Counted from the stretch's first letter, positions 1 through 7,431 are shown. The stretch is DNA of 64,000 bases from Paenibacillus rubinfantis (GCF_001486505.1 NZ_LN909063.1:617642-681641); one strand, 5' to 3'. Notes: generated from the letters alone by a model not told the origin. Made by a program: numbers and translations.

Positions 1-834
1 CGCCGGGACGAGCTGCAGAAGCGCGCTCGCAATGTGGAGAAGTCGGTGGAGCGTGCCGAAACGATCAGCTCGCAGATGAGCGTCGTGTTGGAGTATTTTT
101 CCGGTGAATTAGGACAAGTGACCCGAATTTTGGAGTCGGCGAAGAATCGTCAGCTGATCGGATTAAAGATTATTTTGGCCCAGGAAGAGGAACGAAAGCG
201 CATTTCCCGGGAGATTCACGATGGTCCTGCCCAGCTGCTGGCGAATCTAGTGCTAAGGACGGAAATTGTAGAAAGAATGCTTGCTAAGCAGGAATTTAAG
301 CTAGTGCAGGACGAAATAGTAGATTTAAAAGCGCAGGTTCGCTCGAGTTTGGAAGAGATGCGGAAGGTCATTTTCAATCTGCGTCCGATGGCGTTGGATG
401 ATCTCGGGTTGATTCCGACACTGCGCAAGTATGTGCATGACTATGAAGAGAAAACGAAAATCAGGGCAACCTTCGAAACCCGGGGCAAGGAGCACCGAAT
501 GTCCTCTCCGATGGAGGCGGCGATTTTCCGACTGGTCCAAGAAGCGCTGACGAATGCGGCGAAGCATGCTTTTCCGACTTATGTCGGCGTGGAAATTACG
601 TACCAGGCGCAAATGATCCGCATTGTGGTGACGGACAACGGGCTGGGCTTCAAGGTGGAGCAATTAGAGCAGAAAACGAAAGAGCATACGCACTTTGGCT
701 TGATTGGCATGCGGGAGAGAGTGGAGCTCCTCGAAGGTCGGATGGAAATCGAATCGGCGGCCAACTTGGGCACAAAAATCATCATTCATATCCCAACCAA
801 CTCAGATAAGAGAAAGGAGTACCAGGATGGATAG
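1..834 (+). CDS. degS: Sensor histidine kinase DegS (3' part, 5' end outside window)
   Basis: Cytoplasmic two-component sensor kinase that phosphorylates DegU. The frame is open from base 1, so the gene begins upstream; 277 codons are present. An N-terminal coiled-coil is followed by a HisKA_3 dimerisation/phosphoacceptor motif (ERKRISREIHDGPAQLL, phosphoacceptor His in REIHDGP), then a HATPase_c domain with an N-box (EALTNAAKHA) and a G-box (DNGLGFK). The stop overlaps the degU start by 8 bp, the usual translationally coupled degS-degU arrangement. Family assignment is firm; the signals it senses cannot be read from sequence. Confidence 0.95.
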   Translation, partial: RRDELQKRARNVEKSVERAETISSQMSVVLEYFSGELGQVTRILESAKNRQLIGLKIILAQEEERKRISREIHDGPAQLLANLVLRTEIVERMLAKQEFKLVQDEIVDLKAQVRSSLEEMRKVIFNLRPMALDDLGLIPTLRKYVHDYEEKTKIRATFETRGKEHRMSSPMEAAIFRLVQEALTNAAKHAFPTYVGVEITYQAQMIRIVVTDNGLGFKVEQLEQKTKEHTHFGLIGMRERVELLEGRMEIESAANLGTKIIIHIPTNSDKRKEYQDG

Positions 835-1555
835 TCTTACTAGCGGAACCAGACAAGTGATTAAAGTTCTCTTGGCGGATGATCATCAGTTATTTCGTGA
901 GGGTCTGAAGCGGATTTTGAATATGGAGGAAGATATCGAGGTCGTTGGCGAATGCGGGGACGGCACCCAGGTGCTGGAAAGCTGCTTGCAGCTTCATCCG
1001 GAAATCGTACTGATGGATATCAACATGCCACTGCTTAACGGTGTGGACGCTACGGCGGAGCTACGCGAGGCGTTGCCTGATGTAAAGGTCATTATCTTAT
1101 CGATTCATGATGATGAAAGTTATGTTTTTGAGACGCTGCGCAAAGGTGCTACGGGTTATCTGCTGAAGGATATGGAAGCGGAATCCCTGATCAACGCGAT
1201 CCGGACGGTCGCCGAGGGGAATGCGTTCATTCATCCGAAGGTAACGGGCAAATTGATCCAGCAGCTGCGCCGCATGGAATACCTGAGCGAGACCGGAGCG
1301 ATTGCCGAGGATACCGCGATCCGCGAAGCGGGCGTGAAATTCGTAGCTGGCGACGATAATCCGTTGACCCGCCGTGAAGCTGAGGTGCTTCGTTTGATGG
1401 CGGAAGGCCGCAGCAACAAGATGATCGGTGAGCATTTGTTTATTAGTGAGAAGACGGTGAAGAACCATGTCAGCAGTATTTTGCAAAAAATGGACGTGGA
1501 CGACCGGACCCAAGCGGTTATTAATGCGATTAAGTTTGGCTGGGTGACCCTGTAA
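827..1555 (+). CDS. degU: Response regulator DegU (NarL/FixJ family)
   Basis: DNA-binding response regulator, 242 aa, partner of DegS; in Bacillus relatives it controls motility, competence and exoenzymes. The start is ATG 827, with AAAGGAG at 813-819 inside the end of degS. An N-terminal receiver domain has the acidic pocket (LLADDH), the phospho-acceptor Asp in VLMDINMP and the conserved Lys in YLLKDM. A C-terminal LuxR-type HTH follows (LTRREAEVLRLMAEGRSN ... SEKTVKNHVSSIL). Its position upstream of competence and flagellar genes matches the DegU regulon known in Bacillus; regulation of these particular neighbours is inference. Confidence 0.96.
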   Translation: MDSLTSGTRQVIKVLLADDHQLFREGLKRILNMEEDIEVVGECGDGTQVLESCLQLHPEIVLMDINMPLLNGVDATAELREALPDVKVIILSIHDDESYVFETLRKGATGYLLKDMEAESLINAIRTVAEGNAFIHPKVTGKLIQQLRRMEYLSETGAIAEDTAIREAGVKFVAGDDNPLTRREAEVLRLMAEGRSNKMIGEHLFISEKTVKNHVSSILQKMDVDDRTQAVINAIKFGWVTL

Positions 1556-1848
1556 GATAGCGATCTCGGATACTTTTGTGGATAACGTCCCGCGACCGTA
1601 ATTGGAGTGCTTCGCGGGATGAGGGGGAGAGAGTTTTTTGCTGTCTGGGATTACCATTTTATTCATGATCTTGAAAAGAGAGGCGGGTGCCCCGCTGGCG
1701 TATCCTTCGCCCGTCCCTGATAATGGCACCAGCCAAATACATAGTTGGCGAATCCCGACTTACGTGTCGATGTGCTTTGCAACGCGGCTCCTTCCGTGCG
1801 AGCCCAGTAACCGACCTTTACGCGGCGGCATATATTGTCGCTATAAGG

Positions 1849-2046
1849 GAGGGTTCAAGAAGATCTACTTCGGGATCGAAAAGTCAGGTTTGGAGCACCA
1901 AGAAGGTTGAATGAAGCTAGGGAGTGAGTAGCGGAGCGTAGATGGATCTACGTGAGCAACGGAAGTCCCGGGTGAATTCAAGATTCGATGCCGAATGCCC
2001 TTCATGGAGTGCTTCGTGATCCGAAGATGACTTTTTGAACTACCTC
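1849..2046 (+). repeat. Structured intergenic repeat, copy 1
   Basis: First of two tandem copies. Bases 1876-2046 match 2062-2232 over 171 bases with one difference seen (A/G in the GTGAATTC region). The copy opens with GAGGGTTC (1849-1856) and ends TGACTTTTTGAAC TACCTC, so its ends can pair (AAAAGTCA with TGACTTTT, GTTC with GAAC, GAGG with CCTC). A small hairpin (GAAG atcta CTTC) is inserted in the 5' arm relative to copy 2. The interior holds a 6-bp stem (CGTAGA tgga TCTACG) flanked by two near-identical words, GTGAGTAGCGGAG and GTGAGCAACGGAAG. I do not recognise it as a known riboswitch class. Confidence 0.8.
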
Positions 2047-2055
2047 GTTAAAGAT

Positions 2056-2232
2056 GAGGGTTCGAAAAGTCAGGTTTGGAGCACCAAGAAGGTTGAATGA
2101 AGCTAGGGAGTGAGTAGCGGAGCGTAGATGGATCTACGTGAGCAACGGAAGTCCCGGGTGAGTTCAAGATTCGATGCCGAATGCCCTTCATGGAGTGCTT
2201 CGTGATCCGAAGATGACTTTTTGAACTACCTC
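2056..2232 (+). repeat. Structured intergenic repeat, copy 2, abutting a ribosome-binding site
   Basis: Second tandem copy, period 186 bp. Its closing stem is nearly perfect: GAGG-GTTCGAAAAGTCA (2056 onward) against TGACTTTTTGAAC-TA-CCTC, with one G-U wobble. The terminal ACCTC (2228-2232) can alternatively pair with GAGGT (2240-2244), which is the Shine-Dalgarno of the next gene. The two pairings exclude each other. This is the layout of a translation-controlling RNA switch, but ligand and function are unknown. Confidence 0.75.
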
Positions 2233-2251
2233 TAATTAGGAGGTGGGTACG

Positions 2252-2671
2252 GTGGTTCCTTATGTTGGCTGGATCCTGCTCAGCTACGGAATGGCCGCTG
2301 CGCTGGTGCATGTACTGCACAGTTTGTATCGGCAGGGAAAACGGAAGGATCGCGCGATTCATTATATTCTCGTTACGAGCAATCATGAGAATCAAATGGA
2401 GTGGTACTTGCGGGCACTTTCCTGGTATGCGCGGCTGCGCGGTTTACCGTTGCGGGTGACGGTCCTTGACGAGAGCTCGCAGGATGACACCCTGGCGATT
2501 ATGCGTAAGCTCGAAACGCAAGGCGAGATGGAACTCACGGTTATCGGCTTGGCGGTGGTTCGGCAGGAAGATGTGGAAGCGCATGCGGCCTTGCTGGCCA
2601 GTGACGCGCCGGTCTGCATTGACCTTCGCGTACCGCGGGAGGCGGACAAAATCCCATATGTTCATGTGTAA
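2252..2671 (+). CDS. Small membrane-anchored protein with a GT2-like N-terminal fold, function unknown
   Basis: Protein of 139 aa. The start chosen is GTG 2252 with TAGGAGGTGG at 2237-2246; an in-frame GTG at 2243 lies inside that site and is less likely. One N-terminal hydrophobic helix (about residues 3-23) is followed by a basic stretch, then a segment resembling the first half of a family-2 glycosyltransferase Rossmann fold: IHYILVTSNHEN, then LRVTVLDESSQDDTLAIM. The nucleotide-binding Asp region is present, but the domain stops before any DxD or catalytic part, so catalysis is doubtful. It lies directly behind the tandem structured repeat, whose 3' end can mask its ribosome-binding site. 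Confidence 0.7.
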   Translation: MVPYVGWILLSYGMAAALVHVLHSLYRQGKRKDRAIHYILVTSNHENQMEWYLRALSWYARLRGLPLRVTVLDESSQDDTLAIMRKLETQGEMELTVIGLAVVRQEDVEAHAALLASDAPVCIDLRVPREADKIPYVHV

Positions 2672-2782
2672 GCCCCTTTCCGGAGCAGAGGGTTCCGGAG
2701 CTGATGAATGGCAGTTGATACAGGAAGGACGACAACAGCATATGAGCAAGCTGGCGCATAATGATGCGCGGTATAAAGTGTG

Positions 2783-2825
2783 AAGCACACTCTTAATGGC
2801 GAGAAGCCGAGGAGTGTGCTTTTTT
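2783..2825 (+). terminator. Rho-independent terminator after the small membrane-protein gene
   Basis: AAGCACACTC pairs with GAGTGTGCTT across a loop of about 19 bases and is followed by a run of T residues. Confidence 0.85.
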
Positions 2826-2889
2826 GCGTTTCGGGGAGGGGGAGCGGCGGGAGGTGAAGATTGATTAGGGGGAAGGGGCAGTTGTGATG

Positions 2890-2968
2890 GTGAGAGAGTA
2901 GTGAGAGTAGTGAGAGTAGGGAGAGTAGAAAGAGTAGAGAGAGTAGAGAGTAGGGAAAGTAGGGAAAG
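2890..2968. repeat. Degenerate 9-bp purine tandem repeat
   Basis: About nine imperfect units of the type GAGAGTAGT, strongly purine on the + strand. Because the period is a multiple of three, the minus strand translates to a Ser/Leu/Thr repeat without stops; no credible start or ribosome site supports a gene. Confidence 0.8.
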
Positions 2969-3105
2969 AACCAAAGATGCTGGTAATCTGGGAAGAAGTT
3001 GAGAGAGGAGGCGAATGGAAAAGCGGACGATAACGGAGGGATGTTGGAAGGGACCATAGGTATTCAGAGTTTTGGTGTAATCCTCGAGTGGGAGAGGGGC
3101 ATCGC

Positions 3106-3288
3106 TAACGGACCTCAGGGGCGTTATTTGCCCAAGGGAGTGAGAACTCTGATCGTAACGGACCTAAGGAGCCTTATTTGCACCTTGCTTGGCTAGATAG
3201 CTTTCTTTTGAGTCGAATAAGGTCTGTGGGGTCCGTTAGCTCGGGAAATAGCCGGGAAATCGGCATATAAGGCCTCTCCGGTCCGTTA
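3106..3288 (-). repeat. Four-hairpin intergenic element E1 (TAACGGACC subfamily)
   Basis: Four copies of a 23-25 bp word lie at 3106 and 3156 (TAACGGACC... toward CCTTATT) and, inverted, at 3216 and 3266 (AATAAGG... toward GGTCCGTTA), giving a 50/60/50 pitch over 183 bp. The whole unit is a large inverted repeat and each word can itself fold (TAA-c-GG with CC-TTA). The spacer at 3239-3265 contains GCCGGGAAATCGGC, whose complement matches the TTTCCGG spacer of elements E3-E5; this places E1 in reverse orientation relative to them. The surrounding 2826-3503 stretch holds no gene that I can support. Confidence 0.85.
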
Positions 3289-3503
3289 CGTAAGACGATG
3301 TCTATGATGGGGCGAGGGGGAACCTCAATCGGCGTTATTTCCCGGACAATATGCGACAAAACGAACGTGGAAATTGGTGAAAGAAGTCGAAGTAACGGAG
3401 CGAAATCATTTATCAAAAAAACAAATATCAGAAAAAGAGGAATTATCTGAAAATTGTTGAAATATGGATAACATTGCTAGAAATTAGGAGGGTGGTGGGA
3501 ATT

Positions 3504-4325
3504 GTGAGAGGGAGTTTGTATGCCATTCGAACTAAGTTAGGCTGGCGGTTGCGTGTGAGTTTGGATTTGAAGGTTGATTTGATGTGGTGGTTGGATGATG
3601 GGGTGTATGCCATCTATTTATTGTCGGACGGGTTACCGTTCGGCTGGGCTGTTGAGGTTCGGGATTGGTTCAAGTCACGGGGGGAGATGGATCGTTGGTC
3701 TGGGCGGGAATGGAATCAATGGTTGAAGCGGGAATTACAGGAGGAGTTACAGGCAGAGGCGAGGCCAACTAAGCTGGGAGAGCCGCAGGAGGAGACTGCT
3801 TTACTGGGCAAGCTTCGGGGTTGGTTGTTGTTGGAGGGACGAGTGACGGAATGGGGACGGTCGCTTATGGAAAAGGAGGGGACAAAGATGGAGTTGAGCG
3901 TTTCGGGAGGGATGCACAAGGAGATGGAGATGGGGTTGGGGACAAAGACAGCCGATCTGGTGACGGGGCAGGTCGCGACAGCGCGGGGAGTAGCCATGGG
4001 TCTGGGCACCACGGGAGCTTGGGATAAACTCGTGGAGCGGGGAGCCGCGACCGAGGAAGCGCGGGGCGAGGCGAAAAAACGGAGCGAGGGATCCGCGTGG
4101 CGTGCAGCGGGGGCGTGGGGCGAAGCCACGCCCCTGGCGGAAGCGCGGGGCAGGCGCTGCGCTTCCTGGCGCATGCGCAGGAAGCTCCCTTACCTGGCGC
4201 AGCCCGCGGAAACCGCACGCTTCCGCTGCCCTTGCGGCGTTCCTTCTCGCGCCAGAAGGAGAGCTCGGCCCGACCGCCTCGTTTCTTACTCTGGGCTGTC
4301 ACCGGAGCTGGCAAAACCGAGATGA
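3504..4325 (+). pseudogene. comFA: ComFA N-terminal part, out of frame with the helicase core
   Basis: Open frame of 273 aa starting at GTG 3504 (AGGAGG at 3486-3491; nearer GTGs at 3492 and 3495 are alternatives). Residues 1-60 (LYAIRTKLGWRLRVSLDL, DLMWWLDDG) resemble the N-terminal region of Paenibacillaceae ComFA as I recall it. After about residue 120 the frame becomes low-complexity Gly/Ala/Arg/Glu sequence without family resemblance. The helicase core continues in another frame (4097-5272), so a frameshift probably lies between about 3880 and 4150. The four-Cys zinc finger expected between the two parts is absent. Either the gene is decaying or the G-rich stretch is misassembled. Confidence 0.6.
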
Positions 4326-5272
4326 TCTTCCCGCTGCTGCGCTACGCATTGGATCAAGGCGGCCGCGTGCTGGTCGCAACACCGCGGCGCGACGTTGTGC
4401 TGGAGTTAGCGCCGCGGGTGGCCCGGGCTTTTCCCGAAGAGCCCATGGCCGTCTTATATGGCGGGAGCCCGCAGCGCTGGGAGGAGGCTCGTTTGATCTT
4501 GGCCACCACCCACCAGCTGTTGCGATTCCATCATGCGTTTGATCTAGTCGTCATCGACGAGCTGGATGCATTCCCCTACCATAATGACCCGATGCTGGGG
4601 TTTGCGGCGGAGGCCGCCTGTAAACCGGAGGGCCGGTTTATTTTTCTCTCCGCGACACCTCCCTTACGTTTACAAAAAGAGACCCGAGCCGGACGTCTGC
4701 CGCACGCCAAAGTTCCCGCGCGATATCACGGCAGTCCGCTACCGGTTCCGGATCGGATCAAAGCTGCCAGCGTGGAACTCTGCCTGCGCCGCCATTCCCT
4801 GCCGCCTGCACTGCTTCGTCCTCTCCGGCAGTCGGTGCAGCGAGGGGCGCAAATTTTTATTTTTGTAACACGGATTCGTCAGATTGCTGCCTTCACGGAG
4901 CTCCTGCGTTCCTATTTTCCAGGGATCCGAATAGAAGGGACTTCCTCCACCGATCCGGGCCGAAATGAGAAAGTATTGGCTTTCCGGGAAGGACGGATCC
5001 GAATGCTGATTACGACGACGATTCTGGAGCGCGGTGTAACCGTGCCCAAAAGCGATGTATACATAGTAGACGCGGACAGCGCCTTGTTTGATGAGGCCTC
5101 TTTGGTGCAAATGGCCGGGAGGTCCGGCCGTTCCAAGGACGATCCCAACGGAAAAGTCGTGTTTGCCGCCCCAACGTGGACCCGATCCCAGAGAGACGCG
5201 ATCCGCCAAATCCGGATGATGAACGCCGCTGCTTATAAAAACGGTTTTTTAAAGGTAAAGGAGGTTCAATAA
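4097..5272 (+). CDS. comFA: ComFA helicase core (DNA-uptake translocase), likely N-terminally disrupted
   Basis: The C-terminal 330 or so residues are a complete ComFA-type superfamily 2 ATPase: Walker A (WAVTGAGKTEM), ATPRRDVVLELAPR, LYGGSPQRWE, TTHQLLRF, Walker B/DEAD-like VVIDELDAFPY, motif III FLSATP, and motif VI QMAGRSGRSK. ComFA drives single-stranded DNA import in competence. The open frame reaches back to GTG 4097, where GGAGCGAGG could serve as a weak ribosome site, but residues 1-60 have no family resemblance and no CxxC pairs. The family is normally about 450 aa or more with a zinc finger ahead of Walker A. The stop lies 1 bp before the comFC start codon. Confidence 0.85.
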   Translation: MACSGGVGRSHAPGGSAGQALRFLAHAQEAPLPGAARGNRTLPLPLRRSFSRQKESSARPPRFLLWAVTGAGKTEMIFPLLRYALDQGGRVLVATPRRDVVLELAPRVARAFPEEPMAVLYGGSPQRWEEARLILATTHQLLRFHHAFDLVVIDELDAFPYHNDPMLGFAAEAACKPEGRFIFLSATPPLRLQKETRAGRLPHAKVPARYHGSPLPVPDRIKAASVELCLRRHSLPPALLRPLRQSVQRGAQIFIFVTRIRQIAAFTELLRSYFPGIRIEGTSSTDPGRNEKVLAFREGRIRMLITTTILERGVTVPKSDVYIVDADSALFDEASLVQMAGRSGRSKDDPNGKVVFAAPTWTRSQRDAIRQIRMMNAAAYKNGFLKVKEVQ

Positions 5273-5273
5273 A

Positions 5274-6470
5274 ATGATGAAGTCATCCCAGCAAGTTGCA
5301 AATGACGGTTCACGGACGCGAAGCCGAGATTGGCACCGGGCCAAACCTTGTCGAAGTCCCTTTACAGCTCCCTATGGGCCTGTCGGTGACAGATTTTTTT
5401 CGGGGCAATTGGACGGGGAGGCTGCGGCATGGAGTAGGCCTATTCCGAAACGGCCCCTTCACTCCGTGCGGACCATTTCAGCAGGAAAAGTGGAACTAAC
5501 GGCAATTGGGCTCCCTTCTGCGGATGATATCTCATCAAACGCCTTGTCCTCCAGCACTTCCTGTTTTAGTGGAGGGAATAGCTTTTCTTGGAACGGCTTG
5601 TTAACCCCGTTGCAGCAATTGCTGGCGCCTCCCGCCATCCCATGCTTAACCTGCGGCAAAACGATATCCGAGCGCGTACGGGGCTACCCGGAAATATGCT
5701 TATCCTGCTATCTCTCGATCCCTTGGATCAAAAGCCCCCGCTGCCGCGTCTGTGGCCGTCAGGTAGGGTGCCCGGACTGCACCCGAACGGGACAAGCGCC
5801 ACGCAGCTTCGTGATGAATCGAAGCGCTGTGGCTTATAGCCCGGCGATGCGTGAATGGCTTGCCCAATATAAATACCGCGGCAATGAAGCTTATGGTACG
5901 ATTCTAGCCCGAATGACGGGAGTGGCTTACCGGCAAATGGCTAAGGAGTTAGAAGAAGCAGACTTTATCGGCAACGGAAAAGTAGGCGGGACGCCCTATC
6001 GTTTCCATGCCGTAACTTCCGTTCCAGTCAGCATCGACCGCATGCAGGAGCGGGGGTTCAATCAAGCGGCCCGACTAGCTTATGGTGCTGCGACTGCGGG
6101 ACGGATCCCGCTGTTAAATCTGCTGGAACGTTCCCGGCACACCGAGAAACAAAGCTTCAAAACTCGCTGGGAGCGCCTGCACGATCTGCACGATGTGTTT
6201 CGCCCCTCTGCCCTGGCGGCGGAGAAGCTATTGGCAGCCGTGGACGAGGTAAAGCGGAAACGAAGCAAAATTTCCTTACGGGCAGGAAGACCGGAACCTT
6301 TTTCCCAAATCCTGCTCGATCCAACCCCCGAGCCGGTACGGATCTTACTGGTCGATGACGTTTACACAACGGGAAGCACGCTTGAGGCTTGCTCCCGCGT
6401 ATTGCATGAGCTCTGCGAGCAAATGGGGAGACGCGCGGAAATTTTTTGTCTAACCTGGGCGCGGTCTTAA
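5274..6470 (+). CDS. comFC: ComFC/GntX-family phosphoribosyltransferase-like competence protein
   Basis: Protein of 398 aa, translated from ATG 5274 (AAGGAGG at 5258-5264). Residues 120-170 hold paired CxxC motifs (CLTCGK, CLSCY, CRVCG, CPDC), and the C-terminal domain is a PRTase fold with the PRPP loop LLVDDVYTTGSTL. ComFC partners ComFA in DNA uptake. The family is usually about 230-250 aa; here about 115 residues precede the first Cys and show no recognised domain. The true start may lie nearer the zinc finger, or the extension may be a scar like those in comFA and argJ. The PRTase part is interrupted by a basic stretch (VKRKRSK) before VRILLVDD. Confidence 0.85.
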   Translation: MMKSSQQVANDGSRTRSRDWHRAKPCRSPFTAPYGPVGDRFFSGQLDGEAAAWSRPIPKRPLHSVRTISAGKVELTAIGLPSADDISSNALSSSTSCFSGGNSFSWNGLLTPLQQLLAPPAIPCLTCGKTISERVRGYPEICLSCYLSIPWIKSPRCRVCGRQVGCPDCTRTGQAPRSFVMNRSAVAYSPAMREWLAQYKYRGNEAYGTILARMTGVAYRQMAKELEEADFIGNGKVGGTPYRFHAVTSVPVSIDRMQERGFNQAARLAYGAATAGRIPLLNLLERSRHTEKQSFKTRWERLHDLHDVFRPSALAAEKLLAAVDEVKRKRSKISLRAGRPEPFSQILLDPTPEPVRILLVDDVYTTGSTLEACSRVLHELCEQMGRRAEIFCLTWARS

Positions 6471-6579
6471 CCTAAATTCTTACAAATTTCTGCATTTCTG
6501 TTGACAAACATATAGACGAACCCCCCTCAAATAAGGTAATCTAGCATCAAATGAAGATTTGACGAAAGGACGTAAGAGC

Positions 6580-7005
6580 ATGGGGTTGAATCTTGCGAAT
6601 TGTCCACGCTGCGGAAAATTGTTTGCCAACAATTTCAGAGACATTTGTCCTTCTTGCATAAAAGAAATCGAGGAAGAGTACGAAAAGTGCTTAAAGTTTT
6701 TGCGTGAGGAGAAGCTGGCCACGATTCAAGACGTTTCCGAAGGCACGGGGGTCTCTATCCGACAAATCACCAAGTTCATCAAGGAGGGGCGCATTTCGGT
6801 TGCCAATAACCCGAACATGATGTATCCCTGTGAGGTGTGCGGCGTGCTGATTCGGGACGGGAATATGTGCGATTCTTGCCGTAACCGGTTGACCCGCGAT
6901 CTTGCGGCAGCTGCCAGGGATGAATCTACGAAGAGACCGGGACAGGACGATCGACCCGGCAGTGGAGCCTATAGCGCTGTCGACAAATTCCGTAGTCCCA
7001 AATGA
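6580..7005 (+). CDS. yvyF: Flagellar operon protein YvyF (TIGR03826 type)
   Basis: Protein of 141 aa, start ATG 6580 with GAAAGGACG upstream. An N-terminal zinc-ribbon-like CPRCGK...CPSC pair is followed by an HTH-like middle (TIQDVSEGTGVSIRQITKFI) and a second Cys pair (CEVCG...CDSC). This Cys-HTH-Cys plan is typical of YvyF, which lies between comFC and flgM in Bacillus. Its molecular role is poorly known. Position and family fit the late flagellar operon. Confidence 0.9.
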   Translation: MGLNLANCPRCGKLFANNFRDICPSCIKEIEEEYEKCLKFLREEKLATIQDVSEGTGVSIRQITKFIKEGRISVANNPNMMYPCEVCGVLIRDGNMCDSCRNRLTRDLAAAARDESTKRPGQDDRPGSGAYSAVDKFRSPK

Positions 7006-7058
7006 CTAAAACCCTGATTCTTTGGCATAATATTCTTAAACAACCAATGCTTCGCTAT

Positions 7059-7085
7059 TAAAAATAATTTCAGTGCCGCCGATAA
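7059..7085 (+). promoter_or_regulatory. SigD promoter of flgM
   Basis: TAAA (7059-7062), 15-base spacer, GCCGATAA (7078-7085), essentially the SigD/FliA consensus. It lies about 50 bp before the flgM start. The -10 element is also the 5' arm of the hairpin at 7078-7105. Confidence 0.88.
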
Positions 7086-7110
7086 ACTTAGTAAAGATTA
7101 TCGGCTTTTT
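7078..7110 (+). terminator. Terminator-like hairpin overlapping the flgM SigD -10
   Basis: GCCGATAA pairs with TTATCGGC (8 bp) and is followed by TTTTT. It would end transcripts coming from yvyF while its 5' arm is the SigD -10 element. Confidence 0.75.
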
Positions 7111-7134
7111 CTATTTGGAAGGAAGGTGGAGCCC

Positions 7135-7422
7135 ATGAAAATTAATGAAACCGGACGGGTTGGAGCCATCAATAATTATCAACGCCAGGTTGAATCTCAA
7201 CGTAAAGATACAGACAGCAAAGCTCGCCGCAAAGATGAAGTTTCGATCTCGGCGGAAGCGAAGGAACTGCTGAAGGCGCAGGAGGGCGGAATCAGCCCCG
7301 AGCGGGCTGAGCGGATTGAGGAGCTGAAGACGCAGGTCTCTTCAGGCACCTATCACGTGGAAACGGGCAAAATCGCCGACAAGCTTGCTCCGTACTTTAA
7401 GTCTTTTCTGAACGAGAAATAG
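7135..7422 (+). CDS. flgM: Anti-sigma-D factor FlgM
   Basis: Protein of 95 aa from ATG 7135, preceded by GGAAGGAAGGTGG. It has the typical FlgM plan: a short N-terminus (MKINETGRV), a polar disordered middle, then the sigma-binding C-terminal half (VSISAEAKELLKAQ ... ERIEELKTQVSSGTYHV ... IADKLAPYF). FlgM binds SigD until the hook-basal body is complete. It lies under its own SigD promoter, giving the feedback known in Bacillus, and starts the flgM-flgN-flgK-flgL transcription unit. Confidence 0.95.
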   Translation: MKINETGRVGAINNYQRQVESQRKDTDSKARRKDEVSISAEAKELLKAQEGGISPERAERIEELKTQVSSGTYHVETGKIADKLAPYFKSFLNEK

Positions 7423-7431
7423 GAGGCGGCT

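Noticed and set aside
1638..1914. Two overlapping + strand frames between degU and the structured repeats
   Set aside because: No ribosome site or recognisable protein; they run into the repeat.
1849..2232. Known riboswitch class (c-di-AMP ydaO, manganese yybP-ykoY, cobalamin, T-box) for the structured repeat
   Set aside because: Some short words look similar (GGGTGAATTC, GGGAGTGAGTAGC), but the ordered conserved cores of these classes are not present.
2742..2783. 13-codon frame with an AGGAAGGA-like site before the terminator
   Set aside because: Too short and without comparison data; could be chance.
2444..2974. Minus-strand frames with Ser/Leu/Thr repeats
   Set aside because: Produced by the 9-bp purine satellite; they overlap a supported + strand gene and a terminator.
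3106..3288. CRISPR array for the regularly spaced words
   Set aside because: Only four words, two in each orientation, imperfect, no cas genes, and the spacing includes a conserved spacer.
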